From NCBI RefSeq assembly GCF_000019685.1, contig NC_011247.1:1-64000 (forward strand): a stretch of 64,000 bases of DNA, read 5' to 3'. This DNA is from Borrelia duttonii Ly. GTDB lineage: Bacteria; Spirochaetota; Spirochaetia; Borreliales; Borreliaceae. Position 1 is the first letter of the stretch; every line of letters begins with the position of its first letter. Positions 1 through 8,221 of this stretch are shown one piece after another. Under the pieces are notes generated by a model. That model was not told the DNA's origin. It ran no database searches and saw nothing but the letters and a program-made list of their open reading frames with translations. A program made the position numbers and the translations under genes.

Positions 1-369
1 AGATGCATAAAATAATTTGATTTTATTTTTATCTATAGACCTTTTTTTGCCTGTCTTATGTATTAGACTGTCATAATAAACTTCATCAAAAATGGTACAT
101 TGTATTCCAAGTTGTTTGACAGATTCTCTTATAATATCTTGTTCATGTTGTCCCATTAAATCAAGGGAAGTTTGAATTTTACTTTTGATTTTGTTTATTA
201 AAATCTTTTTTACAGCTATGCTATTTGATAGACTAGGTCTTATTATAAAGATATCTTTTTGCATAGCATGACTTGGTGTTTCATAATTTGATTTAAGACT
301 TGAGTTACAAGCAATTAAAATAGTTAAAATTATAAATGATATTATTTTAATAAACAAAATTTTTTTCAA
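1..369 (-). CDS. Partial lipoprotein, C-terminus beyond window
   Basis: An open frame of 123 codons runs off the left edge. It starts at TTG (367-369), seven bases after a GGGGG ribosome binding site (375-379). The N-terminus is basic, then hydrophobic, ending ILTILIAC with the lipobox cysteine at residue 21, so it should be lipidated and surface or periplasmic. The visible mature part is a charged helical stretch (KKILINKIKSKIQTSL, HEQDIIRESVKQLG). It lacks the RR..YLALEYN core of its right-hand neighbours, so I cannot place it in a family. No ATG fits the signal peptide; the TTG choice follows the pattern of the genes beside it. Confidence 0.75.
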   Translation of the reverse strand, partial: MKKILFIKIISFIILTILIACNSSLKSNYETPSHAMQKDIFIIRPSLSNSIAVKKILINKIKSKIQTSLDLMGQHEQDIIRESVKQLGIQCTIFDEVYYDSLIHKTGKKRSIDKNKIKLFYAS

Positions 370-462
370 AATATTCCCCCTTATTTTAATACTTACAAGC
401 AACTTACAATCACTTATTATTGCAAATCAAACATCAGCAACATTATTATTTTATCATTATAT

Positions 463-1332
463 TTACACTTTTTTTACATCTAAAATTTGACTAATTTGAT
501 ATGACAGTTCTTCTGCTTTATCTGCTAATTTTTTAAATTTATATTTATACTTCATATTATTTATATAATTTTTTAAATGGATAGCATCACCATCTTTAAT
601 ATTATCTTTATTATTTTGAAAGTCTTTATAAATTGTCATTACATATACTTTACCAGCATCTCTTATTTTTTGAAGTTCATCAAATTTATCTTTAAGTCGT
701 TGCAAATCTTTTAAACTTAAGTAATAAAGATCTTTTTGTTTTTGAGATAATGGTATTAATGCAATTTCAAAATAATTGTGGGCATATTTTTTAAATGAAG
801 TTAAAATATCTTCTATTAATACATTATATTCCGTATTAACATCATATTCATTTTGTTTATAAGTAATATTGATATTTGCTTTTTCTGCCAACTTATTTAG
901 GATTATCTCAAAGTTAATAATAGCAAGTCGTCGATACTCCAATGCTAAATAAATTAACTTTCTGGAACTTCTGTTGTTACGACTTGCATAAACCTCGCCA
1001 TTATAGTAATCTTTGGCTATCTTAAATACTTGTTGATTATCAACACCATACAAAACATGATCTTCTATCCAATCATCATTCTTTGTATATGTCTGCAATG
1101 TATATTTAGATCTTATAATTTTGTCTCTCAATTTAGCTACTATAATTTTTTTTTGTCGAATTTCATCTGTATGTGCATTTTTAGTATAAATTTCCAGATT
1201 ATTTCTTATATTTTCTGCTTCCCTTAGCTCTTCTTTTAATTTTTTAAATGATTCAATATTTTGCTTGCATGTTAAAGTAGTTATTGCAATTAAATTGATT
1301 AAAATAAATGCACCAGACAAGTTATAACGCAA
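463..1332 (-). CDS. PFam54-like (CspA/BBA64 type) lipoprotein
   Basis: This encodes a 289-residue predicted lipoprotein, cysteine 22 after a hydrophobic core ending TTLTC. Residues 25-75 are a charged coiled coil. The family core follows: SSRKLIYLALEYRR, then YAHNYFEIAL, then LSLKDLQRLKDKFDEL and VYVMTIYKDFQNNKDNI. The helix order and the Y.AL.Y pattern match what I know of CspA (BBA68; YSSLDYKKENIEKLKEIL), a complement-binding surface protein. Ligand binding here is unknown. The start is TTG behind AAGGAGAATATT. A promoter with TATAAT (1403-1408) and TTGATA (1426-1431), 17 bases apart, lies upstream. It is the last member of the leftward array. Confidence 0.8.
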   Translation of the reverse strand: MRYNLSGAFILINLIAITTLTCKQNIESFKKLKEELREAENIRNNLEIYTKNAHTDEIRQKKIIVAKLRDKIIRSKYTLQTYTKNDDWIEDHVLYGVDNQQVFKIAKDYYNGEVYASRNNRSSRKLIYLALEYRRLAIINFEIILNKLAEKANINITYKQNEYDVNTEYNVLIEDILTSFKKYAHNYFEIALIPLSQKQKDLYYLSLKDLQRLKDKFDELQKIRDAGKVYVMTIYKDFQNNKDNIKDGDAIHLKNYINNMKYKYKFKKLADKAEELSYQISQILDVKKV

Positions 1333-1402
1333 AATATTCTCCTTATGTTTTAAAACAAACTAACTATCAGTTATTATGATCCAAGAGCACTTGTTTCTAG
1401 GC

Positions 1403-1431
1403 ATTATACATCTATTAAAATTTAATATCAA
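1403..1431 (-). promoter_or_regulatory. Sigma-70-type promoter of the 463-1332 gene
   Basis: Read on the minus strand, TTGATA (1426-1431) and a perfect TATAAT (1403-1408) are separated by 17 bases. The start codon lies about 70 bases downstream, leaving a leader with a short CCAAGAGCACTTGG-like inverted repeat at about 1381-1393. Confidence 0.65.
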
Positions 1432-1447
1432 GAATAAAATTTATATT

Positions 1448-2512
1448 TTATTTTAAATTATAATTTTCAACTTTCCCAATGAACATTTTTAAACTTTGAG
1501 ATATATCTAAAAATTTTTGATCATACATAATTTTTTTAATATATTCCATTAATTTCGTAATTTCACCAGTTCTGATTTCGTCTTTATCATCTTGAAAATC
1601 CTCATAAATTTTCTTTACAAATATTTTGCAATAATCGTTTATTTTTCTACGTTCATCAAATATATTGTTTAGTGTTTTGATATCATCAAGTGTTAAGGAA
1701 TCAATTTCTGATTGTTGATTTTCTGATATATCAAATGCAGTGTGAAAGTATAATTCAAAATATTGATCAATATTAGATAATATTTTTTGTAATAAATTTT
1801 TCACTTCTTCATTCTGTGACACAAATTGTAAACTCATTTTAGATGGAAACTCAGACTCTAATACAATATTTTGAGCCATTTTGTTAAGAAATTCACCAAG
1901 AGATCTAATATAAGCGTCATTATAATCAAATAGTAGATAAATTTTATGCCTATATTCTTGACTTTTCTGATCAGAGTATTTTAAATATAGTGTTTCAGCC
2001 AAATCAAATGCATAACTATGATTATTGCTATCATGCATTCCAAATTGATCAATAGGTTCATTGTAATAATTATTTTTGTATAAGATTAATGATTTTTGAA
2101 TATCTTGAATTTTCTGTTTTAGTTCAATTTTTGCTTCTTCAAGCTCAACTTGTTGTTGTCTTTGTTGCAAATTTTGTTTTGCTTGTTCTTCTATTCTTTT
2201 CTTTTCTTTTGTTAAATCTTCTTTGTGAGTTTTTAAATCTTGTTCTTTTTGAGTTAGTTCCTTTAATTTGCTAATTGTACTTATTGCTAATGAATCTATT
2301 TTATCTAGTATTACGTTTGTCTTTAATGCTGTGCTTTTTTGTTGTCCTGATATCTCACTCACTTCTACTTTATTTTTTCTCGTTTGTTCTATTGTTTGCA
2401 ATTCTATCTCTCTTAATGCTTGTTCTAGTTTTGCAACTCTCTCAAAATTTGCCTTACAAGTCAAAATAGTAACAGCAATTAATATGAAGATAATAGGTAT
2501 TTTATGACTCAA
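1448..2512 (-). CDS. PFam54-like lipoprotein with N-terminal coiled coil
   Basis: The product is 354 residues with the lipobox ending AVTILTC, cysteine 19. Residues 25-150 are Gln/Glu/Lys-rich heptads (EEQAKQNLQQRQQQVELEEA), a predicted coiled-coil stalk. The family core then follows: DQFGMHDSNNH, YRHKIYLLFDYNDAYIRSLG, a YFELYFHTAF helix, LTLDDIKTLNNIFDER and a final IYEDFQDDKDEI segment. It resembles the CspA/BBA66 fold by helix order only. Start is TTG behind AGGGAGAATATT. The long stalk distinguishes it from the gene to its left and matches the gene to its right (2641-3648), suggesting duplication with stalk exchange. Confidence 0.8.
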   Translation of the reverse strand: MSHKIPIIFILIAVTILTCKANFERVAKLEQALREIELQTIEQTRKNKVEVSEISGQQKSTALKTNVILDKIDSLAISTISKLKELTQKEQDLKTHKEDLTKEKKRIEEQAKQNLQQRQQQVELEEAKIELKQKIQDIQKSLILYKNNYYNEPIDQFGMHDSNNHSYAFDLAETLYLKYSDQKSQEYRHKIYLLFDYNDAYIRSLGEFLNKMAQNIVLESEFPSKMSLQFVSQNEEVKNLLQKILSNIDQYFELYFHTAFDISENQQSEIDSLTLDDIKTLNNIFDERRKINDYCKIFVKKIYEDFQDDKDEIRTGEITKLMEYIKKIMYDQKFLDISQSLKMFIGKVENYNLK

Positions 2513-2583
2513 AATATTCTCCCTATTTTCAAAAACAAGTTATCTATCGATAATTATTATTTGATCAATACTTATCAAATGGC

Positions 2584-2612
2584 ATTATACATTTGTTAAT
2601 GTTTAATATCAA
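2584..2612 (-). promoter_or_regulatory. Promoter of the 1448-2512 gene with adjacent inverted repeat
   Basis: On the minus strand TTGATA (2607-2612) and TATAAT (2584-2589) are 17 bases apart. Immediately downstream an ATTTGAT...ATCAAAT inverted repeat (about 2569-2582) covers the likely start of transcription. Confidence 0.65.
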
Positions 2613-2640
2613 GATTTCAAAAAATTTAAGCAGAGTTTTA

Positions 2641-3648
2641 TCAAATTTCATCCACAATTGTTTTGAATCTTTGAACAAGATTTCTCAGAATAACATTGAT
2701 ATATAACAATTGCAAAGTATGTGTAACTACATTTATTTTGAAATTGTGCAATTCATTTTTATGGTAATCAAAACGGATTTCATTCAAATAATCTTCAAAA
2801 TCTTGATTTTGTTTTTCAAGATCACCAAATATTTTTTGCAATGTACTCAATTGTTCGATATTTAACAAATTAAGATTGGCCTGTTTATCATACAGTGTAA
2901 ATATTGCGATTTCATAATAATACTTAGAATGATCAATTATTGCACCAAGGATATTTTGTGCAATGCTCTTATAATCAATATTTTTTAATGAATGCAAAAT
3001 ATCACCATATTCTTGAATATTTTGCCTATTGTACTTAAAAAGTAAGTAAATTTTTCTTCTATTATTAGAATTATGATCATCTGCAAGACTTATACTCTTA
3101 TCTAAGGCATCTTCTTTGTTATAACTGATATAATTAAATGGTCGATCGTTTGTAACCTTATCTGTCATTTTAAAGTGATCATCAGGTTCAGGCCAATTGA
3201 TATCTCTGTATATATTTAATAATGTCTGTTTATCTAAAATTTTAAGCTTCAACTGATTAATGATATTTTGTTTTATAATAAGGTTCTCTTCTCTTGTTGT
3301 CTCCTCTTGCTGTTGTTTTATTGTTAGTCGTATATGTTCTATTTCTTGATTTATATCATTCAATTTTATTTGTCTTAAATTTACAAGTGCCTGTTTTATG
3401 TTCTCTTCTGTTGCCTCTTCTTCTTTGGCAATTTTCTGTGCCTCTAATTCTGCTTCTGCTTCTATCGTTTTTATTTGAATGTCTAATTCCGTATTTGCTT
3501 TTATCTCTTGTGCTTTTAATGCTATTTGTTTAGCATCTTTTATTATTTTTATTGCCTGTTCCAACTCCTCAATATTCTTCAGATTCATCTTACAAGTTAA
3601 AGTAATAACAGAAATTAATGTAGATATAATAGATAATTTATGTCTCAA
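2641..3648 (-). CDS. PFam54-like lipoprotein with N-terminal coiled coil
   Basis: This is a 335-residue predicted lipoprotein; cysteine 19 ends SVITLTC. Residues 22-140 form a Glu/Ala/Ile/Lys-rich coiled coil (AELEAQKIAKEEEATEENIK). The core keeps the array pattern: PDDHFKM, RRKIYLLFKYNRQNIQEYG, YYYEIAIFTLYDKQ, LNIEQLSTLQKIFGDLEKQ. The C-terminal helix is longer than in its neighbours. TTG start behind AAGGAGAATATT. Function is inferred only from family resemblance to CspA/BBA64-type surface lipoproteins. Confidence 0.8.
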   Translation of the reverse strand: MRHKLSIISTLISVITLTCKMNLKNIEELEQAIKIIKDAKQIALKAQEIKANTELDIQIKTIEAEAELEAQKIAKEEEATEENIKQALVNLRQIKLNDINQEIEHIRLTIKQQQEETTREENLIIKQNIINQLKLKILDKQTLLNIYRDINWPEPDDHFKMTDKVTNDRPFNYISYNKEDALDKSISLADDHNSNNRRKIYLLFKYNRQNIQEYGDILHSLKNIDYKSIAQNILGAIIDHSKYYYEIAIFTLYDKQANLNLLNIEQLSTLQKIFGDLEKQNQDFEDYLNEIRFDYHKNELHNFKINVVTHTLQLLYINVILRNLVQRFKTIVDEI

Positions 3649-3774
3649 AATATTCTCCTTATTATAAAAAAATTCAATTCATCAATCTTTAATCAATTTA
3701 ATGCTAGCAAAATAATTATCTAATTATCCCCTTAGTTATTTTTCTGATACATGCCTTAATATTCTTGATGTTTT

Positions 3775-4053
3775 CTATGGTATTGCAAATGTTATACTAT
3801 AGACTCCTTTTGATACTTTTGTTCTTAGCTCTTCTTGTCGTCTCATTCTATCTTGTACTGTTTTTTCATCTTCTGGAATTAATGTTAGTGCCCTTTTTAA
3901 TACTTCTTGTGATTCCATTTTTTCTTTTGCCTCTCTTCGCTTAAGTTCTTCCCTTACTTGACGTGCTTTTTGGTTTATATTTTCATAGGTCAAATTTGAA
4001 TCACATGCAATTAAATTTATTAAAGCTAATATAATAAAAAGACTATTTTTCAA
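3775..4053 (-). pseudogene. Truncated PFam54-array lipoprotein (92 codons)
   Basis: A signal peptide (KNSLFIILALINLIAC, cysteine 17) and a Glu/Lys/Arg-rich stretch (REELKRREAKEKMESQEV) are followed by a stop just after SITFAIP, where neighbours have their helical core. The frame could be opened further upstream, but the AGGGAG ribosome site at 4060-4065 puts the start at TTG 4051-4053. No core helices are found in the 100 bases after the stop, so the 3' part is deleted rather than shifted. A short lipopeptide could still be made, because promoter and ribosome site are intact. Confidence 0.6.
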
Positions 4054-4126
4054 AATATTCTCCCTATTTTTCAAAATAAACTGATTGTTTATATTTAAAC
4101 ATTAATTAAAATCATCATTAAATGAC

Positions 4127-4155
4127 ATTATATGGCTGTTGCATCAGGATGTCAA
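4127..4155 (-). promoter_or_regulatory. Promoter of the truncated 3775-4053 gene
   Basis: On the minus strand TTGACA (4150-4155) and TATAAT (4127-4132) are both perfect consensus hexamers, 17 bases apart. This is among the strongest-looking promoters in the window, although the gene behind it is truncated. Confidence 0.7.
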
Positions 4156-4205
4156 GTTTAACTTTACACAATATTATAATAATTATCTATAGTAATTCAA
4201 TAAAT

Positions 4206-4230
4206 AACCAAGGAAGAATTTCCCTTGGTT
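4206..4230 (-). terminator. AACCAAGG hairpin after the 4283-5428 gene
   Basis: An inverted repeat of the type AACCAAGGAA...TTCCTTGGTT lies 53 bases past the stop. It is followed by an AT-rich but not purely T stretch, so it is only a candidate intrinsic terminator. The same hairpin recurs in most gaps of the array. Confidence 0.5.
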
Positions 4231-4282
4231 TATGCATTTATATTTATTGTATTTAATTATTTAATTAATGTAAAATTAGTCT

Positions 4283-5428
4283 TTAGTAGACCTCATCCAA
4301 GACCTTCTTAATTTTTTTATAAATCTTTATAAGATCATCAAATTTAGTCTTAAAGTCTTCATTAAACGTATCTCTAAGATATGGCCATAGATCGTGTTTC
4401 GAATCTAAACTATATGGCTCATACTTCTTAACATCATTTACAAATCGTTGTATTACATTAGTTCTTAATTCTTGTTTTGCCGATTCAATTTCATCCAATT
4501 TGCTTTTTAAGAACCTTACACCTTTTAGCGATAATGCAAAATTAAGTTCACCTTCTCTACCTAATAAAAATTGATATACATCTACATAATAAGCTCTAGC
4601 ATAATCTCTTAAGTTTTCAACTATATAGATTTTTTTTTCAATGATTTCATCAATAGTTTGCTTATCATAAGATGATCTATTAAAAATATCATAAGACAAT
4701 TTGCCATAAACATATGCAAAAGGTTTAAAAAGATCATCATTATATTCAAGAGCTAGATAAAATTCTTTCTGTAATTCGAAGTTGTCTCTTGCTAAATATT
4801 CACTCTCAACACCGTAATTTGCCTTTAGATCACAAAATAAAGTAGAGATAACTCCCAATTTATACTTAAAATCAACAACCTGCGTTTTTGCATTACTATT
4901 AGCAAAAATCGGTATTATTAAAAAATAACCATCAAACTCTGGAATAATCAACCTCTTTCCCACCTCAGTTCCAGAAAAATAATTTTTTTTTAATATTTCT
5001 TTTACTTCTACAGGAATTTTACCTTCAATCTCTTTAATTTCTTTTTCTTTTTGCATACTTTCTTCTGGAGTTTCATTATCAGGATCCCTAAAATAAGAAT
5101 CAAACTCTTCACCATCAACAGGATCAACATCATCAGGATCATCAGGAGCAGAAGAAACACCAGGAGCAGGAACAGCAGGAGCTCCAGGAGCAGAAGCAGC
5201 AGGAGCAGCAGGAGCAGGAGCACCAGGAGAGTCAACAGAAATTCCAGAATCAGTTAAACCTCTAGGTGTAACACCAAATGATGGTTTTTTAAAAGGCACA
5301 TCCACTCTTCTTTGTCTCATAACACTAGCAACAGGCGCATACTTTTTTTTGGGCCCACACGATACCAGTAATACACTTATTAAAACAAATATAAACGCTA
5401 TAAATAGAATAAAATTTTTGTGTTTCAA
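4283..5428 (-). CDS. PFam54-like lipoprotein with Pro/Ala-rich linker
   Basis: The 381-residue product has lipobox VLLVSC (cysteine 24) followed by GPKKKYAPVASVMRQR, a stretch shared exactly with the next gene (5681-6751). Residues 60-110 are a Pro/Ala/Gly/Asp-rich flexible linker. The core from about residue 130 contains QKEFYLALEYNDDLFKPFAY, YARAYYVDVYQFLL, LSLKGVRFLKSKLDEIESAK and a C-terminal YEPYSLDSKHDLWPYLRDTF. It probably displays a helical ligand-binding domain at the surface. TTG start behind AGGGAGAATATT. The identical signal region and leader but divergent core suggest tandem duplication followed by diversification. Confidence 0.85.
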   Translation of the reverse strand: MKHKNFILFIAFIFVLISVLLVSCGPKKKYAPVASVMRQRRVDVPFKKPSFGVTPRGLTDSGISVDSPGAPAPAAPAASAPGAPAVPAPGVSSAPDDPDDVDPVDGEEFDSYFRDPDNETPEESMQKEKEIKEIEGKIPVEVKEILKKNYFSGTEVGKRLIIPEFDGYFLIIPIFANSNAKTQVVDFKYKLGVISTLFCDLKANYGVESEYLARDNFELQKEFYLALEYNDDLFKPFAYVYGKLSYDIFNRSSYDKQTIDEIIEKKIYIVENLRDYARAYYVDVYQFLLGREGELNFALSLKGVRFLKSKLDEIESAKQELRTNVIQRFVNDVKKYEPYSLDSKHDLWPYLRDTFNEDFKTKFDDLIKIYKKIKKVLDEVY

Positions 5429-5504
5429 AATATTCTCCCTATTATAAAATTAAAAATTTCATCATTAATCTTTAAACAATCAACTAAAAAATTTATAATT
5501 TTAT

Positions 5505-5549
5505 ATATTATTTGATAATAATATTAAAAAATATATATATACATGTCAA
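5505..5549 (-). promoter_or_regulatory. Promoter and inverted repeat of the 4283-5428 gene
   Basis: On the minus strand TTGACA (5544-5549) is 17 bases from TAATAT (5521-5526). The arms ATATTATT (5505-5512) and AATAATAT (5517-5524) form an inverted repeat that overlaps the -10. An ATAATTATTATAATATTG block just upstream of the -35 recurs in this sub-array and may act as an UP element. Confidence 0.6.
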
Positions 5550-5600
5550 ATTGAAACTCTACACAATATTATAATAATTATTTATAGTAATTCAATAAAT

Positions 5601-5625
5601 AACCAAGGAAAAATTTTCATTGGTT
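5601..5625 (-). terminator. AACCAAGG hairpin after the 5681-6751 gene
   Basis: AACCAAGGAA...TTTTCATTGGTT, an imperfect copy of the recurrent intergenic hairpin, 56 bases past the stop codon. Confidence 0.45.
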
Positions 5626-5680
5626 TATGCATTTATATTTATTGTATTAAATTATTTAATTAATTTACAATTAGTCTTTA

Positions 5681-6751
5681 CTAGACATTATCCAAGATAT
5701 CCTTAATTTGTTCAGAAATCATTATAACAGCATCATATTTAGTCTGAAAGTCGTCATTAAACGTATCTCTAAGATGTGGCCATACATCGTGTTTTGAATC
5801 TAAACTATATGGCTCATACTTCTTAACACCATTTACAAATTGTTGTATTACATTAGTTCTTACTTCTTGTTTTGCCAATTCAATTTCATCCAATTTGCTT
5901 TTTAAAAACCTGACACCTTTTAGCGATAATTTATCATTAAGTTTATCTTCTTTATCTAATAAAGATTGATATACATCTACATAATAAGCTTTAGCATAAT
6001 CTCTTAATCTATCAACTATATTATGCTTTAGTTTCAATATTGCCAACAAGGTTTGTTCATCATAAGATGATCCATTAGAAACATCATAAGATAATTTGCC
6101 ATAAACATATGCAAAAGGTTTCAAAAGATCATCATTATATTCAAGAGCTAGATAAAATTCTTTCTGTAATTCTAAGTTGTCTCCTGCTTCTTCTTCCAAA
6201 TATTCTAAAGCATCATAATCTAAACTACCATACTGACATGCAAGGCCCCAAAATAAAGTAGAGAGAACGCCTAAATTACGCGAACCCTGGCCAAGATCCT
6301 TTTGACTAAAAAAATAACCCAAATGTTTTATTAAAAAATGACCATTAAACTCCGGCACAATCAATTTCTTACTCACATCAGTTCCAGCAAGAACATGTGT
6401 TTTTAATATTTCTTTTACTTCTACAGAAATTTTACCTTTAATCTCTTTAATTTCTTTTTCTTTTTGCATACTTTCTTCTGAATTTTCATTATCAGGATCC
6501 TTAAAATAAGAATTAAACTCTTCATCATCATCAAACTCTTCACCATCAACAAGATCTTCACCATCAGCAGGACCAGTTAAACCTCTAGGTGTAACACCAA
6601 ATGATGGTTTTTTAAAAGACATATCCAAATTTCTTTGTCTCATAACACTAGCAACAGGCGCATACTTTTTTTTGGGCCCACACGATACCAGTAATACACT
6701 TATTAAAACAAATATAAACGCTATAAATAGAATAAAATTTTTGTGTTTCAA
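5681..6751 (-). CDS. PFam54-like lipoprotein with acidic linker
   Basis: The 356-residue product begins with the same 40 residues as the 4283-5428 gene (lipobox VLLVSC, cysteine 24), but has a short acidic linker (DGEEFDDDEEFNSYF) in place of the Pro/Ala one. Core motifs are QKEFYLALEYNDDLLKPFAY, YAKAYYVDVYQSLLDKEDKL, LKGVRFLKSKLDEIELAK and YEPYSLDSKHDVWPHLRDTF. The region between residues 130 and 200 (LGYFFSQKDLGQGSRN) is unlike its sister gene, marking a variable surface. TTG start behind AAGGAGAATATT. Confidence 0.85.
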   Translation of the reverse strand: MKHKNFILFIAFIFVLISVLLVSCGPKKKYAPVASVMRQRNLDMSFKKPSFGVTPRGLTGPADGEDLVDGEEFDDDEEFNSYFKDPDNENSEESMQKEKEIKEIKGKISVEVKEILKTHVLAGTDVSKKLIVPEFNGHFLIKHLGYFFSQKDLGQGSRNLGVLSTLFWGLACQYGSLDYDALEYLEEEAGDNLELQKEFYLALEYNDDLLKPFAYVYGKLSYDVSNGSSYDEQTLLAILKLKHNIVDRLRDYAKAYYVDVYQSLLDKEDKLNDKLSLKGVRFLKSKLDEIELAKQEVRTNVIQQFVNGVKKYEPYSLDSKHDVWPHLRDTFNDDFQTKYDAVIMISEQIKDILDNV

Positions 6752-6827
6752 AATATTCTCCTTATTATAAAATTAAAAATTTCATCATTAATCTTTAAAC
6801 AATCAACTAAAAAATTTATAATTTTAT

Positions 6828-6870
6828 ATATTATTTGATAATAATATTAAAAAAAATATATATATGTCAA
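6828..6870 (-). promoter_or_regulatory. Promoter and inverted repeat of the 5681-6751 gene
   Basis: TTGACA (6865-6870, minus strand) precedes a TATTAT (6841-6846) with an 18-base spacer. Arms ATATTATT (6828-6835) and AATAATAT (6840-6847) overlap the -10, as in the neighbouring paralogs. Confidence 0.55.
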
Positions 6871-6921
6871 ATTGAAACTCTACACAATATTATAATAATT
6901 ATACATAGTACTTCAATAAAT

Positions 6922-6946
6922 AACTAAGAAAGAATTTCCCTTGGTT
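6922..6946 (-). terminator. Intergenic hairpin after the 7002-7979 gene
   Basis: AACTAAGAAAG...TTTCCCTTGGTT is a degraded copy of the recurrent AACCAAGG hairpin, about 55 bases past the stop. Confidence 0.4.
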
Positions 6947-7001
6947 TATGCACTTAATATTAATTGTATTTAATTAAATAATTAAATACAATTAATATTT
7001 A

Positions 7002-7979
7002 TTAAATTTTATCCAAGATATCCTTAATGTCTAAAGCATGCCTTATAACAACATCACACTTAGTATCAAAGTCTTCATTAAACGTATCTCTAAGATATGG
7101 CCATACATCGTGTTTCGAATCTATACTAGATAGCACATACTCCCTACAACCATCTACAAATTGTTGTATTACATTAGTTCTTAACTCTTGTTTTGCCAAT
7201 TCAAGTTCATTCAATTTGCCTTTTAAGAATCTTACATTTTTTAGCGATAGTTTATCAAGTCTATCTTTTTTAGCTAATAAAGATTTATATACATCTATAT
7301 AATAAGCTTTAGCATAATTTCTTAATCTTTTAACTATATTGTTTTTTACTGTAAGTATTTCATCCGTGTTTCGTTGAGCATACGATAATTTACCATAAAC
7401 ATATACAAAAGGTCTCAAAAGATTATCATTATATTCAAGAGCTAAGTAAAATTCTTTTAGTAATTCAAAGTTATCTCCTTCTAAATATTCCAAAGCATCA
7501 TCATACGTAAGGCCCCAAAATAAAGTAGAGAGAGCCCCCACGGGATACTCAGCCCGAACAAGCCACTTCTCTTCACCAACAAAATAACCAAACGTTTTTA
7601 CTAAAAAATGACCTTGAAACTGTATAATAATCAATTTATCATTTATCTCCGTTCCAACATGATCATGCATTTCTAATATTTTTTCTAATCCAAAAGGAAT
7701 ATCACCTTTAATCTCTTCAATTGCTCTTTCTTTGTACATTCTTTGTACTAAAGTTTCATCATCAACTAGAGAGTCAACTATAGGAACAATAGGTTTCAAA
7801 GGATCAGTTAAAGCTTTAAGAACAACACCAAATGGCAATTTTTGAGAAGCTCCATCTTCTTTTCTCTTCTTTATAACACTAGCAATAGGAAAATACTTTG
7901 TTGGTCCACACGATACCAATAATATACTTATTAAAATAAATACAAATATTCTAAATAGAATAAAATTTTTTCTTTTCAA
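7002..7979 (-). CDS. PFam54-like lipoprotein
   Basis: A 325-residue predicted lipoprotein with lipobox ILLVSC (cysteine 24) and GPTKYFPIASVIKKRK after it. The linker is short (residues 50-80), without the Pro/Ala or poly-acidic tract of its neighbours. The core has LKEFYLALEYNDNLLRPFVY, YAKAYYIDVYKSLLAKKDRL, LKNVRFLKGKLNELELAK and YVLSSIDSKHDVWPYLRDTF. The segment SYAQRNTDEILTVKNNIVKR is shared almost exactly with the next gene (8222-9403), a sign of recombination between paralogs. TTG start behind AGGGAGAATATT. Confidence 0.85.
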   Translation of the reverse strand: MKRKNFILFRIFVFILISILLVSCGPTKYFPIASVIKKRKEDGASQKLPFGVVLKALTDPLKPIVPIVDSLVDDETLVQRMYKERAIEEIKGDIPFGLEKILEMHDHVGTEINDKLIIIQFQGHFLVKTFGYFVGEEKWLVRAEYPVGALSTLFWGLTYDDALEYLEGDNFELLKEFYLALEYNDNLLRPFVYVYGKLSYAQRNTDEILTVKNNIVKRLRNYAKAYYIDVYKSLLAKKDRLDKLSLKNVRFLKGKLNELELAKQELRTNVIQQFVDGCREYVLSSIDSKHDVWPYLRDTFNEDFDTKCDVVIRHALDIKDILDKI

Positions 7980-8055
7980 AATATTCTCCCTATCATAAAA
8001 TATAAAAATTTAATTATTAATCTTTAAAAATAAACTTAAAAAAGTGATAATTTTG

Positions 8056-8095
8056 ATATTATTTAATAATAATATTAATCATATGCATACGTCAA
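8056..8095 (-). promoter_or_regulatory. Promoter and inverted repeat of the 7002-7979 gene
   Basis: A TTGACG -35 (8090-8095, minus strand) is followed by arms ATATTATT (8056-8063) and AATAATAT (8068-8075) that span the expected -10 position. Confidence 0.5.
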
Positions 8096-8144
8096 GTTTG
8101 CTATATATGATATTATAATAATTATATATAGTACTTCAATAAAT

Positions 8145-8169
8145 AACCAAATAAGAATTTCCCTTGGTT
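8145..8169 (-). terminator. Intergenic hairpin after the 8222-9403 gene
   Basis: AACCAAATAAGAA...TTCCCTTGGTT, an imperfect copy of the recurrent hairpin 53 bases past the stop. Confidence 0.4.
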
Positions 8170-8221
8170 TATGCATTTATATTTGTTTCACTTAATTATT
8201 TAATCAATTTACAATTAATTT